Shown here: one piece after another, positions 20,320-33,542 of the stretch | How positions within the stretch are numbered: position 1 is the stretch's first letter | Layout of the letters: every line of letters starts with the position of its first letter | From: Anaerolineae bacterium | Lineage (GTDB): Bacteria > Chloroflexota > Anaerolineae > JAFGEY01 | Assembly: GCA_016783145.1 (NCBI GenBank) | Contig: JADHXD010000006.1 | Coordinates: 1-64,000 of the forward strand | DNA: 64,000 bases | Direction of reading: 5' to 3' | Notes under the pieces: model-generated | What the model saw: the letters and a program-made list of their open reading frames with translations, nothing else | The model's database searches: none | Told to the model about the DNA's origin: nothing | Translations under genes and position numbers: made by a program

Positions 20320-21003
20320 ATGTTTGAACAGACAGGCAGCGCAAGACAGTCGAACAGGGGGCCCCTGGGCTCAGGTGCGACCTCGGGCCAGACATCGGGT
20401 CGGAGTGGATTCGGACGCGGGCTCGTCATCGCGATCCTGGTCCTCGCCGGCATTGGCGTCATTATCTGCCTGGCGTTGGCGGCGACGACAGGCTTTCCGT
20501 TCGCTCTGCGTCCATCCCAAGATGCGCAGGCGGATCCGACAAAGACGACCGCCCCTACGTCCACGCACACGCCAGAGCCCGAGTGGCCAGCGACGTGGAC
20601 GCCCACGCCTACGAGCACTCCGAGGCCAAACGCCACGTCCACACCCGTGCCGCCACCGCCACCGCCCCCTCCTGGATCTGCGCCCTACGTGCCCCGTCCT
20701 GGCACAAGTGGACAGCCGTCCACCGGGGGCCCTTTGATGATCGATTTCTCGCTGGAGGACCGCTCGTGTCCCACGGGCGGCTCGTACGTCGCCGACTTTA
20801 CGATTTGGGCCGCCGGCGGAGATGGCAACTACACGTTCTACCGCGACATTGACCTCATAGCCGGCCCAGTTCCTGGGCCGGTCACCTACCGCGTCAACTG
20901 GAGAGACTGTGGGGGCGCACCGGGCACGTTCTTTGTGGAATCCGGAGATGGACAGCGTGCATCCAAGCTGTTCTGGGTCTACGCGCCAGATTGCTGCGGC
21001 TAG
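20320..21003 (+). CDS. membrane-anchored protein with Pro/Thr-rich linker and extracellular beta-rich domain
   Basis: TM followed by THTPEPEWPATWTPTPTSTPRPN...PPPPPPPP linker. Confidence 0.55.
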   Translation: MFEQTGSARQSNRGPLGSGATSGQTSGRSGFGRGLVIAILVLAGIGVIICLALAATTGFPFALRPSQDAQADPTKTTAPTSTHTPEPEWPATWTPTPTSTPRPNATSTPVPPPPPPPPGSAPYVPRPGTSGQPSTGGPLMIDFSLEDRSCPTGGSYVADFTIWAAGGDGNYTFYRDIDLIAGPVPGPVTYRVNWRDCGGAPGTFFVESGDGQRASKLFWVYAPDCCG

Positions 21004-21044
21004 ATCGCAGGGATGCTGCGCACCTTGGGAAGGGAGGGAGTAAC

Positions 21045-21758
21045 GTGAAGCAATGGATCGGCATGGTATGGGCTGCGCTGTTTCTGGAGGAAATGCCCTA
21101 CGCCGACATGCGAGAGCGGGCCGACGCCGTTCTACGTGGGCTCGGCCTGGTGGTCTTGGTTGGCGTGATCGTAGCCGTCCTCGGCCTCGTCGGCACCACG
21201 CTCGAGTGGGCCACCTCTCCGAAGCCGGATGCGGTCCACCAGGTAGTCTGGAGAGGCCTCCAGAAAATGAGCTGGTACAAGGAGATGCAGGGCAGCCCTG
21301 GGTTTGCGGAAGAGTTTCCAAAGCAGTTCGACATGATCTGGCAGGCTGTCTCGACCTTTGCCTTTCCCAATGTCGGCAGCGCCGCGCTGCAGATCATTCT
21401 GTCGCCACTGGGCCTGGTGATCGGCTGGGCCGTCTATGGCTTGCTCGGGCATTTGTTCGCCCGCATGCTGGGTGGGCAGGGCACGCTGAGTCAGACCTTT
21501 GGTTGCACCGCGCTGGCCGTCGCGCCGCAGCTCCTCAACCTGCTTTCCCTTGTTCCTTACCTCGAGGTCGGCGGGGTAGTGGGCACCTGGGTGCTCCTCT
21601 GTCGCTATATGGCCCTCAAGACCTGCCACCAGCTATCCTGGGGACGGGCCGTGGCTGCCACGCTGCTGCCCTACATCCTGCGAGTGCTGGCAATCCTCGT
21701 TTTGATTGGGCTGGGCGCGGTCATCGTGCCTGCCGTGATAGGAGCGATGTCATCATGA
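21045..21758 (+). CDS. YIP1-family-like multi-pass membrane protein
   Basis: GTG 21045 after GGAGGG; several TMs with paired Gly-rich segments. Confidence 0.5.
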   Translation: MKQWIGMVWAALFLEEMPYADMRERADAVLRGLGLVVLVGVIVAVLGLVGTTLEWATSPKPDAVHQVVWRGLQKMSWYKEMQGSPGFAEEFPKQFDMIWQAVSTFAFPNVGSAALQIILSPLGLVIGWAVYGLLGHLFARMLGGQGTLSQTFGCTALAVAPQLLNLLSLVPYLEVGGVVGTWVLLCRYMALKTCHQLSWGRAVAATLLPYILRVLAILVLIGLGAVIVPAVIGAMSS

Positions 21759-22498
21759 AAGAGCTGTTCGTTTCTGCCTGGGACATGCTCATCTTTAGGC
21801 CGCATGCCTACGAGCAGCACGCCGCCCGTCCAGACGTCTTCAAGGCCGGATTGCTGCTGCTGCTGGTGGTCACTCTGGTGGCCGGTGCCCTTTCGTTTGC
21901 CATTGGGCTCGTGAACGACCTCATCCCCGCGCGAGTGGACGCACAGCGCGAGGAGACGCGCGCCTGGATTGAGAACCCGCTCGAGCGCCTGGGGCCGCTG
22001 GGAAGGGACATCGACCTCCCGCCAGAGTTCAGAAGGCAGATGCCCGACATCCTTGCCGGGCTCGAGATCGGGCTCGGGATCGATGAGCTCAAGACCCCAT
22101 TGCCCAGACCCATCGGGCGCGTCCTGTCGAACGTGGGCACGTTCCTGTCCTCTCCCCTCAACCGGCTGGCCGGCTGGATGGGATACACACTGTGGGTACT
22201 GCTGGCAGCCAAGCTGCTTGGCGGCCGTTCCACGCTGCCAAGGATGCTAGGCACGACAGCGGTCTACTCCGTGCCTCACGTACTGGGCGTGCTGGGCTTT
22301 GTCCCCTGCCTGGGCGGCCTGCTCGCACTCGTCTCCTTGGGCTGGGGGATCGCCATCTATGTCAAGGCCGTTTCCGCGGCCAACGAGTTCAGCATCGGGC
22401 GAGCCGTCGCGGCCACTGCACTCCCTATCATCGCGCTCATCGTCCTAACCCTCCCCCTGGCACTGATCCCGATCATCGGCGCGCTGGTGAGCGCCTAG
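21755..22498 (+). CDS. YIP1-family-like multi-pass membrane protein, paralogue of preceding gene
   Basis: ATGA overlap with preceding gene; same topology and shared FTF/LGG..T motifs. Confidence 0.5.
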   Translation: MKELFVSAWDMLIFRPHAYEQHAARPDVFKAGLLLLLVVTLVAGALSFAIGLVNDLIPARVDAQREETRAWIENPLERLGPLGRDIDLPPEFRRQMPDILAGLEIGLGIDELKTPLPRPIGRVLSNVGTFLSSPLNRLAGWMGYTLWVLLAAKLLGGRSTLPRMLGTTAVYSVPHVLGVLGFVPCLGGLLALVSLGWGIAIYVKAVSAANEFSIGRAVAATALPIIALIVLTLPLALIPIIGALVSA

Positions 22499-22508
22499 GA
22501 TCCCCTCT

Positions 22509-22550
22509 ACACAGAGCTTGACCCCCTTTGAGCGGACTCAAGCTCTGTGT
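22509..22550 (+). terminator. 13-bp perfect inverted repeat, probable terminator or processing hairpin
   Basis: ACACAGAGCTTGA-16 nt-TCAAGCTCTGTGT starting 11 nt after stop of CDS 21755-22498; no T-tract. Confidence 0.5.
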
Positions 22551-22638
22551 GGTACCAGGCCCCATCGTCTCCGACTGCGGCTGGATGGAGGCAGTCCCTT
22601 CCATCCACGCATTCCGACCAGAACAAGGAGAAGCCCCC

Positions 22639-23613
22639 ATGATGCAGTACGGGTCCGTCGCTGGCGTGCAGAAACCGGTCTCCCGGTTGATCCTGGGCAC
22701 GATGATCGTCTCCAGTCAGGAACGTGAGCAGAGTTTCGCCCTCCTGGACGCCGCTCTGGAGCTTGGCTGCACGGCCTTTGATACCGCGCACGGCTACGCC
22801 GGAGGGAGCAGCGAGCGCGGGCTCGGCCTGTGGATGGCGGAGAGGGGCAATCGCGAACAGGTTGTCATCATCTCCAAGGGATGCCACCACAATGCCGACC
22901 GCAAGCGGGTCACGCCCTTTGACCTGACCTCCGATCTGCACGATTCCCTTGCCCGCTTGCAGACCGGCTATGTTGACGTCTACCTCCTTCACCGTGACGA
23001 TCCTTCCCTTCCCGTGGGACCTATCGTGGAGACGCTCAACGAACATCTCTGTGCGGGCAGAATCCGCGCGTTTGGTGGGTCGAACTGGACCCACCAACGC
23101 ATCGCGGCGGCCAACGAATACGCTCGCGAGCGCGGTCTCATGCCCTTTGCCGCCAGCAGCCCCAACTACGGGTTGGCCGAGCAGGTGGAAGACCCGTGGG
23201 GACCCGGTTGTGTCTCTATCAGTGGGCCGCCGAACCAGGAAGCCCGGGCGTGGTATGAAGCGACCCAGACGCCTGTCCTGGCCTATTCCAGCCTTGCGCG
23301 CGGGCTCTTTTCCGGCCGCATCACACCCCAGAACTTTGACCAGATGCGATCGACCCTCGACCGCGCCTGCCTCACCGCCTACTGCCACGAATGCAATCTC
23401 GAGCGCCTGAGAAGGGCGCTCGAGATTGCAGAGGAAAAACGAGCGAGCGTGCCTCAGATCGTGCTCGCTTTCATGTTCGCTTCTCCGCTCAATGTGTTTC
23501 CCATGGTCGGTGCGGCGAACGGAGACGAGTTCAGGCAGAACGTGGACGCGTTCGACCTGGCGCTCACCGCAGAGGAGCGGGCCTGGCTGGACTTGGAGAC
23601 GGATCACAGGTAG
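22639..23613 (+). CDS. aldo/keto reductase
   Basis: ATG 22639 after AAGGAG; FDTAHGYAGGSSERGLG and VDVYLLHRDD motifs. Confidence 0.85.
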   Translation: MMQYGSVAGVQKPVSRLILGTMIVSSQEREQSFALLDAALELGCTAFDTAHGYAGGSSERGLGLWMAERGNREQVVIISKGCHHNADRKRVTPFDLTSDLHDSLARLQTGYVDVYLLHRDDPSLPVGPIVETLNEHLCAGRIRAFGGSNWTHQRIAAANEYARERGLMPFAASSPNYGLAEQVEDPWGPGCVSISGPPNQEARAWYEATQTPVLAYSSLARGLFSGRITPQNFDQMRSTLDRACLTAYCHECNLERLRRALEIAEEKRASVPQIVLAFMFASPLNVFPMVGAANGDEFRQNVDAFDLALTAEERAWLDLETDHR

Positions 23614-23616
23614 ACC

Positions 23617-24258
23617 ATGGACAGGAGACTCGTCTTTCAGTCATCATTTCTCGCCGCGCTCGTCGCCCTGATCTCTGTCCTGGTGATGGGTTACGGCGTC
23701 CCTCAACCCGAATCGGTTCCCACCTGGCAGCCCAGCGATCCCTCCGCGTCGCCGTCTGAGTTCCTGCGCCCGGGGAACGCATATCCCGGCCTGGCACTGG
23801 GCTTCTTTGCGGCCGACTCGCTTTTTGTCCTCAGCTACACGATGGTCTTTGTGGGGCTGCACGCTACCGCCGCCGGGCGGTCACGCTCCTTCGCCGGCGT
23901 TGGACTGGGCGCTGGCTTGCTCGCCGCGCTGCTGGACGCCGGCGAGAATGCGTTCTATATCACCTACGCGACCGCGGCACTGAACGGCACTCCGGCGACG
24001 GAGCCAGCGCTGCCTCTCATCTACATCCTCACGGACCTCAAGTGGATGGTAGCCTTTGCCGCCTTCTATGCCTTTGGACTCGCCTGGCCCCGCGAGGACG
24101 CGCTCGGATGGACCGTCTCAGCCCTGATGCTGCTCTACCCGCTCTTCGGGGTCTTTGGGGTCGCCTGGCCTGTCCTCGTGCCGTGGCGCGGCCTGTTCTT
24201 CCTGGTCGGCTTGTTGCTGTTTGCGGCTCACTTTTGGCGGGAGGCGCGTAGCGGGTAG
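23617..24258 (+). CDS. multi-pass membrane protein, unknown function
   Basis: About six hydrophobic segments. Confidence 0.45.
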   Translation: MDRRLVFQSSFLAALVALISVLVMGYGVPQPESVPTWQPSDPSASPSEFLRPGNAYPGLALGFFAADSLFVLSYTMVFVGLHATAAGRSRSFAGVGLGAGLLAALLDAGENAFYITYATAALNGTPATEPALPLIYILTDLKWMVAFAAFYAFGLAWPREDALGWTVSALMLLYPLFGVFGVAWPVLVPWRGLFFLVGLLLFAAHFWREARSG

Positions 24259-24279
24259 CGGAGAGTGGGTGCAGAACAA

Positions 24280-24320
24280 GGAAGCACGGATTCGGCAGAC
24301 GGGCCTCCCTCAGTGCTTCC
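24280..24320. terminator. inverted repeat between convergent genes, possible bidirectional terminator
   Basis: GGAAGCAC-25 nt-GTGCTTCC between CDS 23617-24258 (+) and lacZ-like CDS (-). Confidence 0.4.
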
Positions 24321-24341
24321 CGGTCCTTGCGTGCGTTTCGT

Positions 24342-28381
<4,040 letters not shown>

Positions 28382-28409
28382 GGTCGCCTCCAGGCCCAGC
28401 GGGGGGCGT

Positions 28410-29546
28410 TCATCTGTCCCCGCTGCCGCCACTCTGCAGGCGACCACACTCACGCATGACCGTCAGAACCCGATCCACGGGCAGCGCCTCAACGGTGACC
28501 CCCCTGAACCCGGTGAGGGTCGTGGCTCTGAACAGCGAGTTATAGATCGCCTCCTCTGTGGCCTCGATGACCGCCAGGAACAGCGGGGATACCTCATCGT
28601 TCGGCAGGTCCTCGATGACGGACGCCTCGCGGCGCCTGGCGGCGGTGCGCCGCACGCTCTCCGCCGTCGAGAAAGCGATCGCATAGTCGCCCGAACCGTT
28701 GGACATAAAAGCCCCCGTCCGGGCCAGTCCTGCAAAGGCACGCCGTGCCAATCGGGCCAGGTTGCGATCGCTCAACGGGGCGTCGGTGGCGACGACGATC
28801 ATGATCGAGCCATCCGCGGCGTCGCCTGCCGCGCCGTGGTTGGTGGGGCCGCGTCCCAACTCTCGCCCCACGGGCACGCCCAGGATCTGCAGGATACCCC
28901 CATAGTTCGACTGAACCAGGGCCCCGATCGTATGGCCCCCCAGGCGAGAGGGCAGCCTGCGCGAGCTGGTGCCGATGCCTCCCTTCCACCCAAAGGTCAC
29001 CGTGCCCGTCCCTGCGCCGACCGTCCCCTCGTCCACCGGCCCGCCTGCCGCCCCTGCGATCGCCTCGCCGATCTGTACGGCGGTCAGCACACGCCTCCGG
29101 ATATCGTTCAGGAACCCATCGTTTGTCTCGCCAACAACGGGGTTCACAGATCGCACCTCTTCGTTCCCGGGCCGGGACAGCGTCCAGTCCAGGACTGCGT
29201 CTGCCGCTCGGGGCACGGCCAGCGTGTTCGTCAGCAGGATCGGGGTCTCGATCTCGCCCAGCTCCCTCACCTGCGTGTAACCCATCAGCTTGCCAAACCC
29301 GTTCGCCACGGCGATGCCTGCGGGGACCTTCTCCTGGTACAGGTTGCCTCCGTGCGGCAGGATCGCCGTTGCGCCTGTGCGCACGCCGTCTCCCTCGATC
29401 ATCGTCACATGCCCTACCAGCACCCCACACACGTCGGTGATCGCGTTCAGTGGCCCGGGCGGCAGAACCCCTGGCGCGATGCCTGCCTGCCTCGCGCGCG
29501 GGCGGGCATCAGCGCTCTCGCCTTCTGACGGCTCTCGCGATGTCAT
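28410..29546 (-). CDS. P1 family peptidase (DmpA/L-aminopeptidase-esterase type)
   Basis: ITDVCGVLVGHVTMIEGDGVRTGATAILP and VGAGTGTVTFGWKGGIGTSSR. Confidence 0.8.
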   Translation of the reverse strand: MTSREPSEGESADARPRARQAGIAPGVLPPGPLNAITDVCGVLVGHVTMIEGDGVRTGATAILPHGGNLYQEKVPAGIAVANGFGKLMGYTQVRELGEIETPILLTNTLAVPRAADAVLDWTLSRPGNEEVRSVNPVVGETNDGFLNDIRRRVLTAVQIGEAIAGAAGGPVDEGTVGAGTGTVTFGWKGGIGTSSRRLPSRLGGHTIGALVQSNYGGILQILGVPVGRELGRGPTNHGAAGDAADGSIMIVVATDAPLSDRNLARLARRAFAGLARTGAFMSNGSGDYAIAFSTAESVRRTAARRREASVIEDLPNDEVSPLFLAVIEATEEAIYNSLFRATTLTGFRGVTVEALPVDRVLTVMRECGRLQSGGSGDR

Positions 29547-29579
29547 CTCTGCACCTCCACCCCGTCGCCCGCGACCGGC

Positions 29580-30197
29580 CTACACAAGCGAGCTCACGAG
29601 GGCACCCAGACCAAAACCAGCGATGACGAGGCCGGAGACTCGGTTGGTCCACCGCAGTCCACCCGGGCCGAACCTGTGCCGGAACAGGCTCACCGCGCTG
29701 CTCAACGTCAGCCACCACAACGCCGATCCGCTGAACACACCCACGACGAGCGGGATGGCCCCACCGTCCCTGCTGTCCGCCAGTCCCAGCCCGGCGAATA
29801 TCGCGCCAAAGGAGAGGATGGTCACCGGGTTGGTCAGCGTAAGCAGGAACGTGGAAGAGAACGCACCAAGCAGGCTTAGGCTCACCTCTGGTACTGCTCT
29901 CTCACCAGGCTGCGCCAGGTAGGTCTTGACCCCCAGGTAGCAGAGGAACGCGCCGCCGATCAACCGGAACCACGTCTGCTGGCCGATGAGCACGTCTGAC
30001 AGAATGGTCAGCCCAAACCCCGCTACACACCCATAGAGGGCATCCGCCGCGGCGGCTCCCAGGCCGGAGACCAACCCCCGCACACGTCCCTCTGCCAGTG
30101 TGCGCCGGATGCACAGCACGCCGATTGGCCCTACAGGCGCGGCGATGGACAGGCCGATGGCGATCCCCTTGAGTAAGAAGGCTGCGCCGCCGCTCAC
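29580..30197 (-). CDS. LysE family translocator
   Basis: GLSIAAPVGPIGVLCIRRTLAEGRVRGLVSGLGAAAADALYG. Confidence 0.85.
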   Translation of the reverse strand: MSGGAAFLLKGIAIGLSIAAPVGPIGVLCIRRTLAEGRVRGLVSGLGAAAADALYGCVAGFGLTILSDVLIGQQTWFRLIGGAFLCYLGVKTYLAQPGERAVPEVSLSLLGAFSSTFLLTLTNPVTILSFGAIFAGLGLADSRDGGAIPLVVGVFSGSALWWLTLSSAVSLFRHRFGPGGLRWTNRVSGLVIAGFGLGALVSSLV

Positions 30198-31600
30198 GAC
30201 TCAGACCAGGGCGTGTCCTCATCGCCGAGTGCCTTGCGCAGGCGGCCTAGCTCGACCTTGAGCTCATCGACGACTGTAGAGCAGGCAGGCGCATCGTAGA
30301 CACTATGCATCTCGGCTCTGTCGCTCTGCAGGTCAAACAGCTCCCATTCTGGGGGCTTGGGGTCATCGATCGCCCCTGGCGTGCCCAGGGCCTGTGCATA
30401 GTAGTAGATCAGCTTGTAGCGCTCTGTACGCACGCCACAGTGTGCGTAGACGCCGTGGTGCGCCAGGTGAAGCCAGTACCGGTAGTACATCGAGGTCCGC
30501 CAATCCCCGGGCACCTGGCCCCCAAGCAAGGGACGGAAGCTCCTGCCCTGCATCTGCGCCGGGACGGGGTGGCCCGCATAGTCCAGAAACGTGGGCGCAA
30601 AATCTGTGTTCAAGACCAAGTTCCCGTTGGCTGTGCCCGGCTCGATCTCGGGCGGATAGCGGACCAAGAAGGGCATGCACAGGGACTCCTCGTACATAAA
30701 GCGCTTGTCAAACCAGCCGTGCTCCCCCAGGAAGAAACCCTGATCCGAGGTATAGATGACGATCGTGTTCTCGTCCAGTCCTTCGGCCTCGAGGTAGTCC
30801 AGTATGCGCCCAATGCCGTCGTCCATCGACGCGACGACCCGCAAATAGTCCTTGATGAACTGCTGGTACTTCCACTTTTTCAGCTCTTGGTACGAGAGTC
30901 CGGGTGGCGGGTCCTCCTTGAGGTCTGTCGCGTTCAGGTCGCGCTCGATGCGCATCGTCGCTGCTGCTGCTGCGCTCGCCCGGTGCTGGTAGTCGTCATC
31001 AAAGTTCGCCGGCTCCGGGATGTCATAGCCCTCGTACATCCTGGCGTGTTTCTCGTCCGGCTCCCAGGGTCGGTGCGGGCACTTGTGATGCGTCAGCAGG
31101 CAGAAGGGCTTGTCTCGATCCCGGTTCTTGAGCCAGTCCAGCGACATCTCGGTGATCAGGTCGGTGACATAGCCCTCATAGATCCTGCGCCTGCCCATCT
31201 CGATCATCTCGGGATTGTGATAGAGGCCCTGTCCGGGCAAGACGTTCCAGTAGTCGAACCCGGACGGACTGCTCACCCCGCCCTGTCCCAGGTGCCACTT
31301 GCCGATGACCGCTGTCTGATATCCTGCCTGCTGGAGCAGTTTCGGAAACGTGACCTGCCGTCCATCAAAGGCATTAAAGGCGGTCACTCCGTTGATATGG
31401 CTGTATGTGCCGGTGAGGATGGTGGCCCTGCTGGGCGAACAGATCGAGTTGGTGCAAAAGCAGTTGTCCAGGCGCATCCCGCCAAGCGCGATGCGGTCCA
31501 TGTTGGGCGTTTCGTTGATCACGCTGCCATAGCTACCGATCGCCTGCCTGCCGTGATCATCCGACATGATGAACAGGATGTTGGGTTTGCGTGCCGTCAT
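30194..31600 (-). CDS. type I sulfatase
   Basis: NILFIMSDDHGRQ and formylglycine motif CSPSRATILTG. Confidence 0.9.
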   Translation of the reverse strand: MTARKPNILFIMSDDHGRQAIGSYGSVINETPNMDRIALGGMRLDNCFCTNSICSPSRATILTGTYSHINGVTAFNAFDGRQVTFPKLLQQAGYQTAVIGKWHLGQGGVSSPSGFDYWNVLPGQGLYHNPEMIEMGRRRIYEGYVTDLITEMSLDWLKNRDRDKPFCLLTHHKCPHRPWEPDEKHARMYEGYDIPEPANFDDDYQHRASAAAAATMRIERDLNATDLKEDPPPGLSYQELKKWKYQQFIKDYLRVVASMDDGIGRILDYLEAEGLDENTIVIYTSDQGFFLGEHGWFDKRFMYEESLCMPFLVRYPPEIEPGTANGNLVLNTDFAPTFLDYAGHPVPAQMQGRSFRPLLGGQVPGDWRTSMYYRYWLHLAHHGVYAHCGVRTERYKLIYYYAQALGTPGAIDDPKPPEWELFDLQSDRAEMHSVYDAPACSTVVDELKVELGRLRKALGDEDTPWSES

Positions 31601-31619
31601 ACCGACCTCCTCCTATCGC

Positions 31620-33044
31620 TCAGATTCGCTTCGACTTCCAGCGTCCCTGCCGGTAGCGCAGCCACATCAGCACGAGCTGTAGGCCCCAGCCCAGGACCAA
31701 TGCCAGCCAGATGCCATTCGCGCCGAGTCCCGCCCCCCTCGAGAGTACGTACGCCAGCGGAACCTGCAGCACCCACAGTGCCACGAGATTGATGACCATA
31801 GGCGACAGCGTGTCCCCAGCCCCGCCCTGCGCCGAATCGTAGACATAGTTCAAGGCAAAGAACAGGTATCCGACACCGAGCACGCGGAGGATGTGTGCTC
31901 CCAGGGCGGTGGTCTCCGCATCATCGCTGAACAGGGCCATCACCTGCGGCGCAAAAAGGGTGAGCAGGCCCAGGATCACGACCATGGTCAGGGCCACCAG
32001 CCGGGCTAGGGATCTCACCGCGCCAACAGCGCGCCCGGGCTGCCCCGCACCGAGGTTCTGACCGACCAGAGCCGGCGCTGCGCGAGACAGCCCCTGGCTC
32101 GGTATCTGCGCCACGTCAAAGAGCCGGCGCGCGACGATCCATGCCGCCAGCGTGGGCGCACCGTACGCGGCAATCATACGAGTCAGCAGCGACATCGCAA
32201 CGTTGGGCGTGCCGCGCTGCAGGACAGCGGGCGTGGCGACGCGCAGGATCTGCCGGATCACCGGTATGTCGAGCCCAAGGTGGCGCAGATCCAGGCGAAC
32301 GGGAGCCCGTCCGGCGACCAACAGGCCCAGTCCCCACAGCATACCGACGGTCTGCGACCCGACCATCGCCAGCGCGGCGCCCTCCAGGCCCATCCACCTC
32401 ACCATCAGGGGTTCGGCGACCAGGAGCACGCCCGCAGTCCACATCGTCATGCCCATCATGAGCTTGGGCGCTCCGGCAGCACTGATCATGTACCCCAGGC
32501 TGGGTACCATCTCCATCGCGATCAGGCCGGCAAAGAGGATCCGCGCATAGCGCACCGCCAGCCCGAGCGTGGATTCGTCGGCCCCCGACAGCACCATCAA
32601 CGGCCGGGCCAGGACTACGCCAACCAGGCCCAGCGCGCCCGAAGAGACAACCATCAGGATCACCGCCTGCATCGTTGCCGTGTTGGCCTTGTCGTAATCC
32701 CGGGCACCCACATAGCGCGCGACCACGGCGCCGCTTCCCAGGCTCAGGGCCATCAGCACGCTGATCATGGTAAAGCGCACGGTCATCGCCAATCCGGCCG
32801 CGGCCTGCGCCTCGCGCCCCAACTGGCCCAGCCAAACCGCATCGTACAGATTGGGGAACATGAACAGCAGTTGGCTGATCATGCCCGGCCAAGCCAGGTG
32901 CCAGATGCTCCTCGCCAGGCTCCCCTGCGTGATGTCGGGCGGATGCTCCTGCTCCAGGGAACGCCCTCTATGTGCTCCGATCGCCCGAATGTGTCTCACC
33001 ATCTGGTCACGCCCATCTCTCCATATGTGGCGCTCTGCGCTCAA
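31620..33044 (-). CDS. MATE family efflux transporter
   Basis: 12-TM topology; LAWPGMISQLLFMFPNLYDAVWLGQLG. Confidence 0.85.
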   Translation of the reverse strand: MSAERHIWRDGRDQMVRHIRAIGAHRGRSLEQEHPPDITQGSLARSIWHLAWPGMISQLLFMFPNLYDAVWLGQLGREAQAAAGLAMTVRFTMISVLMALSLGSGAVVARYVGARDYDKANTATMQAVILMVVSSGALGLVGVVLARPLMVLSGADESTLGLAVRYARILFAGLIAMEMVPSLGYMISAAGAPKLMMGMTMWTAGVLLVAEPLMVRWMGLEGAALAMVGSQTVGMLWGLGLLVAGRAPVRLDLRHLGLDIPVIRQILRVATPAVLQRGTPNVAMSLLTRMIAAYGAPTLAAWIVARRLFDVAQIPSQGLSRAAPALVGQNLGAGQPGRAVGAVRSLARLVALTMVVILGLLTLFAPQVMALFSDDAETTALGAHILRVLGVGYLFFALNYVYDSAQGGAGDTLSPMVINLVALWVLQVPLAYVLSRGAGLGANGIWLALVLGWGLQLVLMWLRYRQGRWKSKRI

Positions 33045-33173
33045 CCACCAAGGGCCGGGCCCATCGCCAGCGGCACGGCGTCACTCAAGGCACAGGATGT
33101 CAGACCGTTCTCCACCTCCGCGTCCGTACCCAGCGAACGGGCCCTCCAGATAGGTCTTTCTCGGCAGGCGGAA

Positions 33174-33202
33174 ATTGTACACCCGCCCATGCCATCTGTC
33201 AA
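33174..33202 (-). promoter_or_regulatory. sigma70-type promoter TTGACA-17-TACAAT for MATE and downstream genes
   Basis: Reverse strand hexamers (TGTCAA 33197-33202, ATTGTA 33174-33179), 17-nt spacer. Confidence 0.75.
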
Positions 33203-33233
33203 TCGCCCACCTGGCGCACGCGCCAAGTCATTC

Positions 33234-33355
33234 TACGGCTGTTGCATTGTCGCTTGACTTGACTGAGGAGCGGAGCATCCCCTGATGCGGAGCGGTCTTC
33301 GTCGATGCCGTTCGCATCAGGGGATGCTCACTCCTCGGACTCTGCAACAGCCGTA
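33234..33355. mobile_element. MITE-like 122-bp element, copy A, with terminal and internal inverted repeats
   Basis: TIR TACGGCTGTTGCA/TGCAACAGCCGTA (13 bp perfect); internal arms GAGCATCCCCTGATGCG/CGCATCAGGGGATGCTC; flanking AAGTCATTC/AGGTCATTC. Confidence 0.75.
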
Positions 33356-33373
33356 AGGTCATTCCACTGCCCC

Positions 33374-33402
33374 TTGACAGAATCGCACCGATATGGTATA
33401 AT
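33374..33402 (+). promoter_or_regulatory. perfect consensus promoter TTGACA-17-TATAAT with no sense CDS downstream
   Basis: TTGACA 33374-33379, TATAAT 33397-33402; next annotated gene is on the opposite strand. Confidence 0.75.
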
Positions 33403-33542
33403 AGAGTAGCCATCACGGTATCGAGATGGGCATACCACTCCACGGCGAGCGCGCGCACCTGGCCAGAGAAAAACGACAAAACTGCGGAAAACAAGTACCG
33501 GTACCCGGAGAGAGGCGTGTCTCTGCGCCTCTGACTACCCTG

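Noticed and set aside
30305-31792. 495-aa plus-strand ORF antisense to the sulfatase
   Set aside because: Sense strand encodes an unambiguous sulfatase with CSPSR motif; antisense translation has no recognisable domain.
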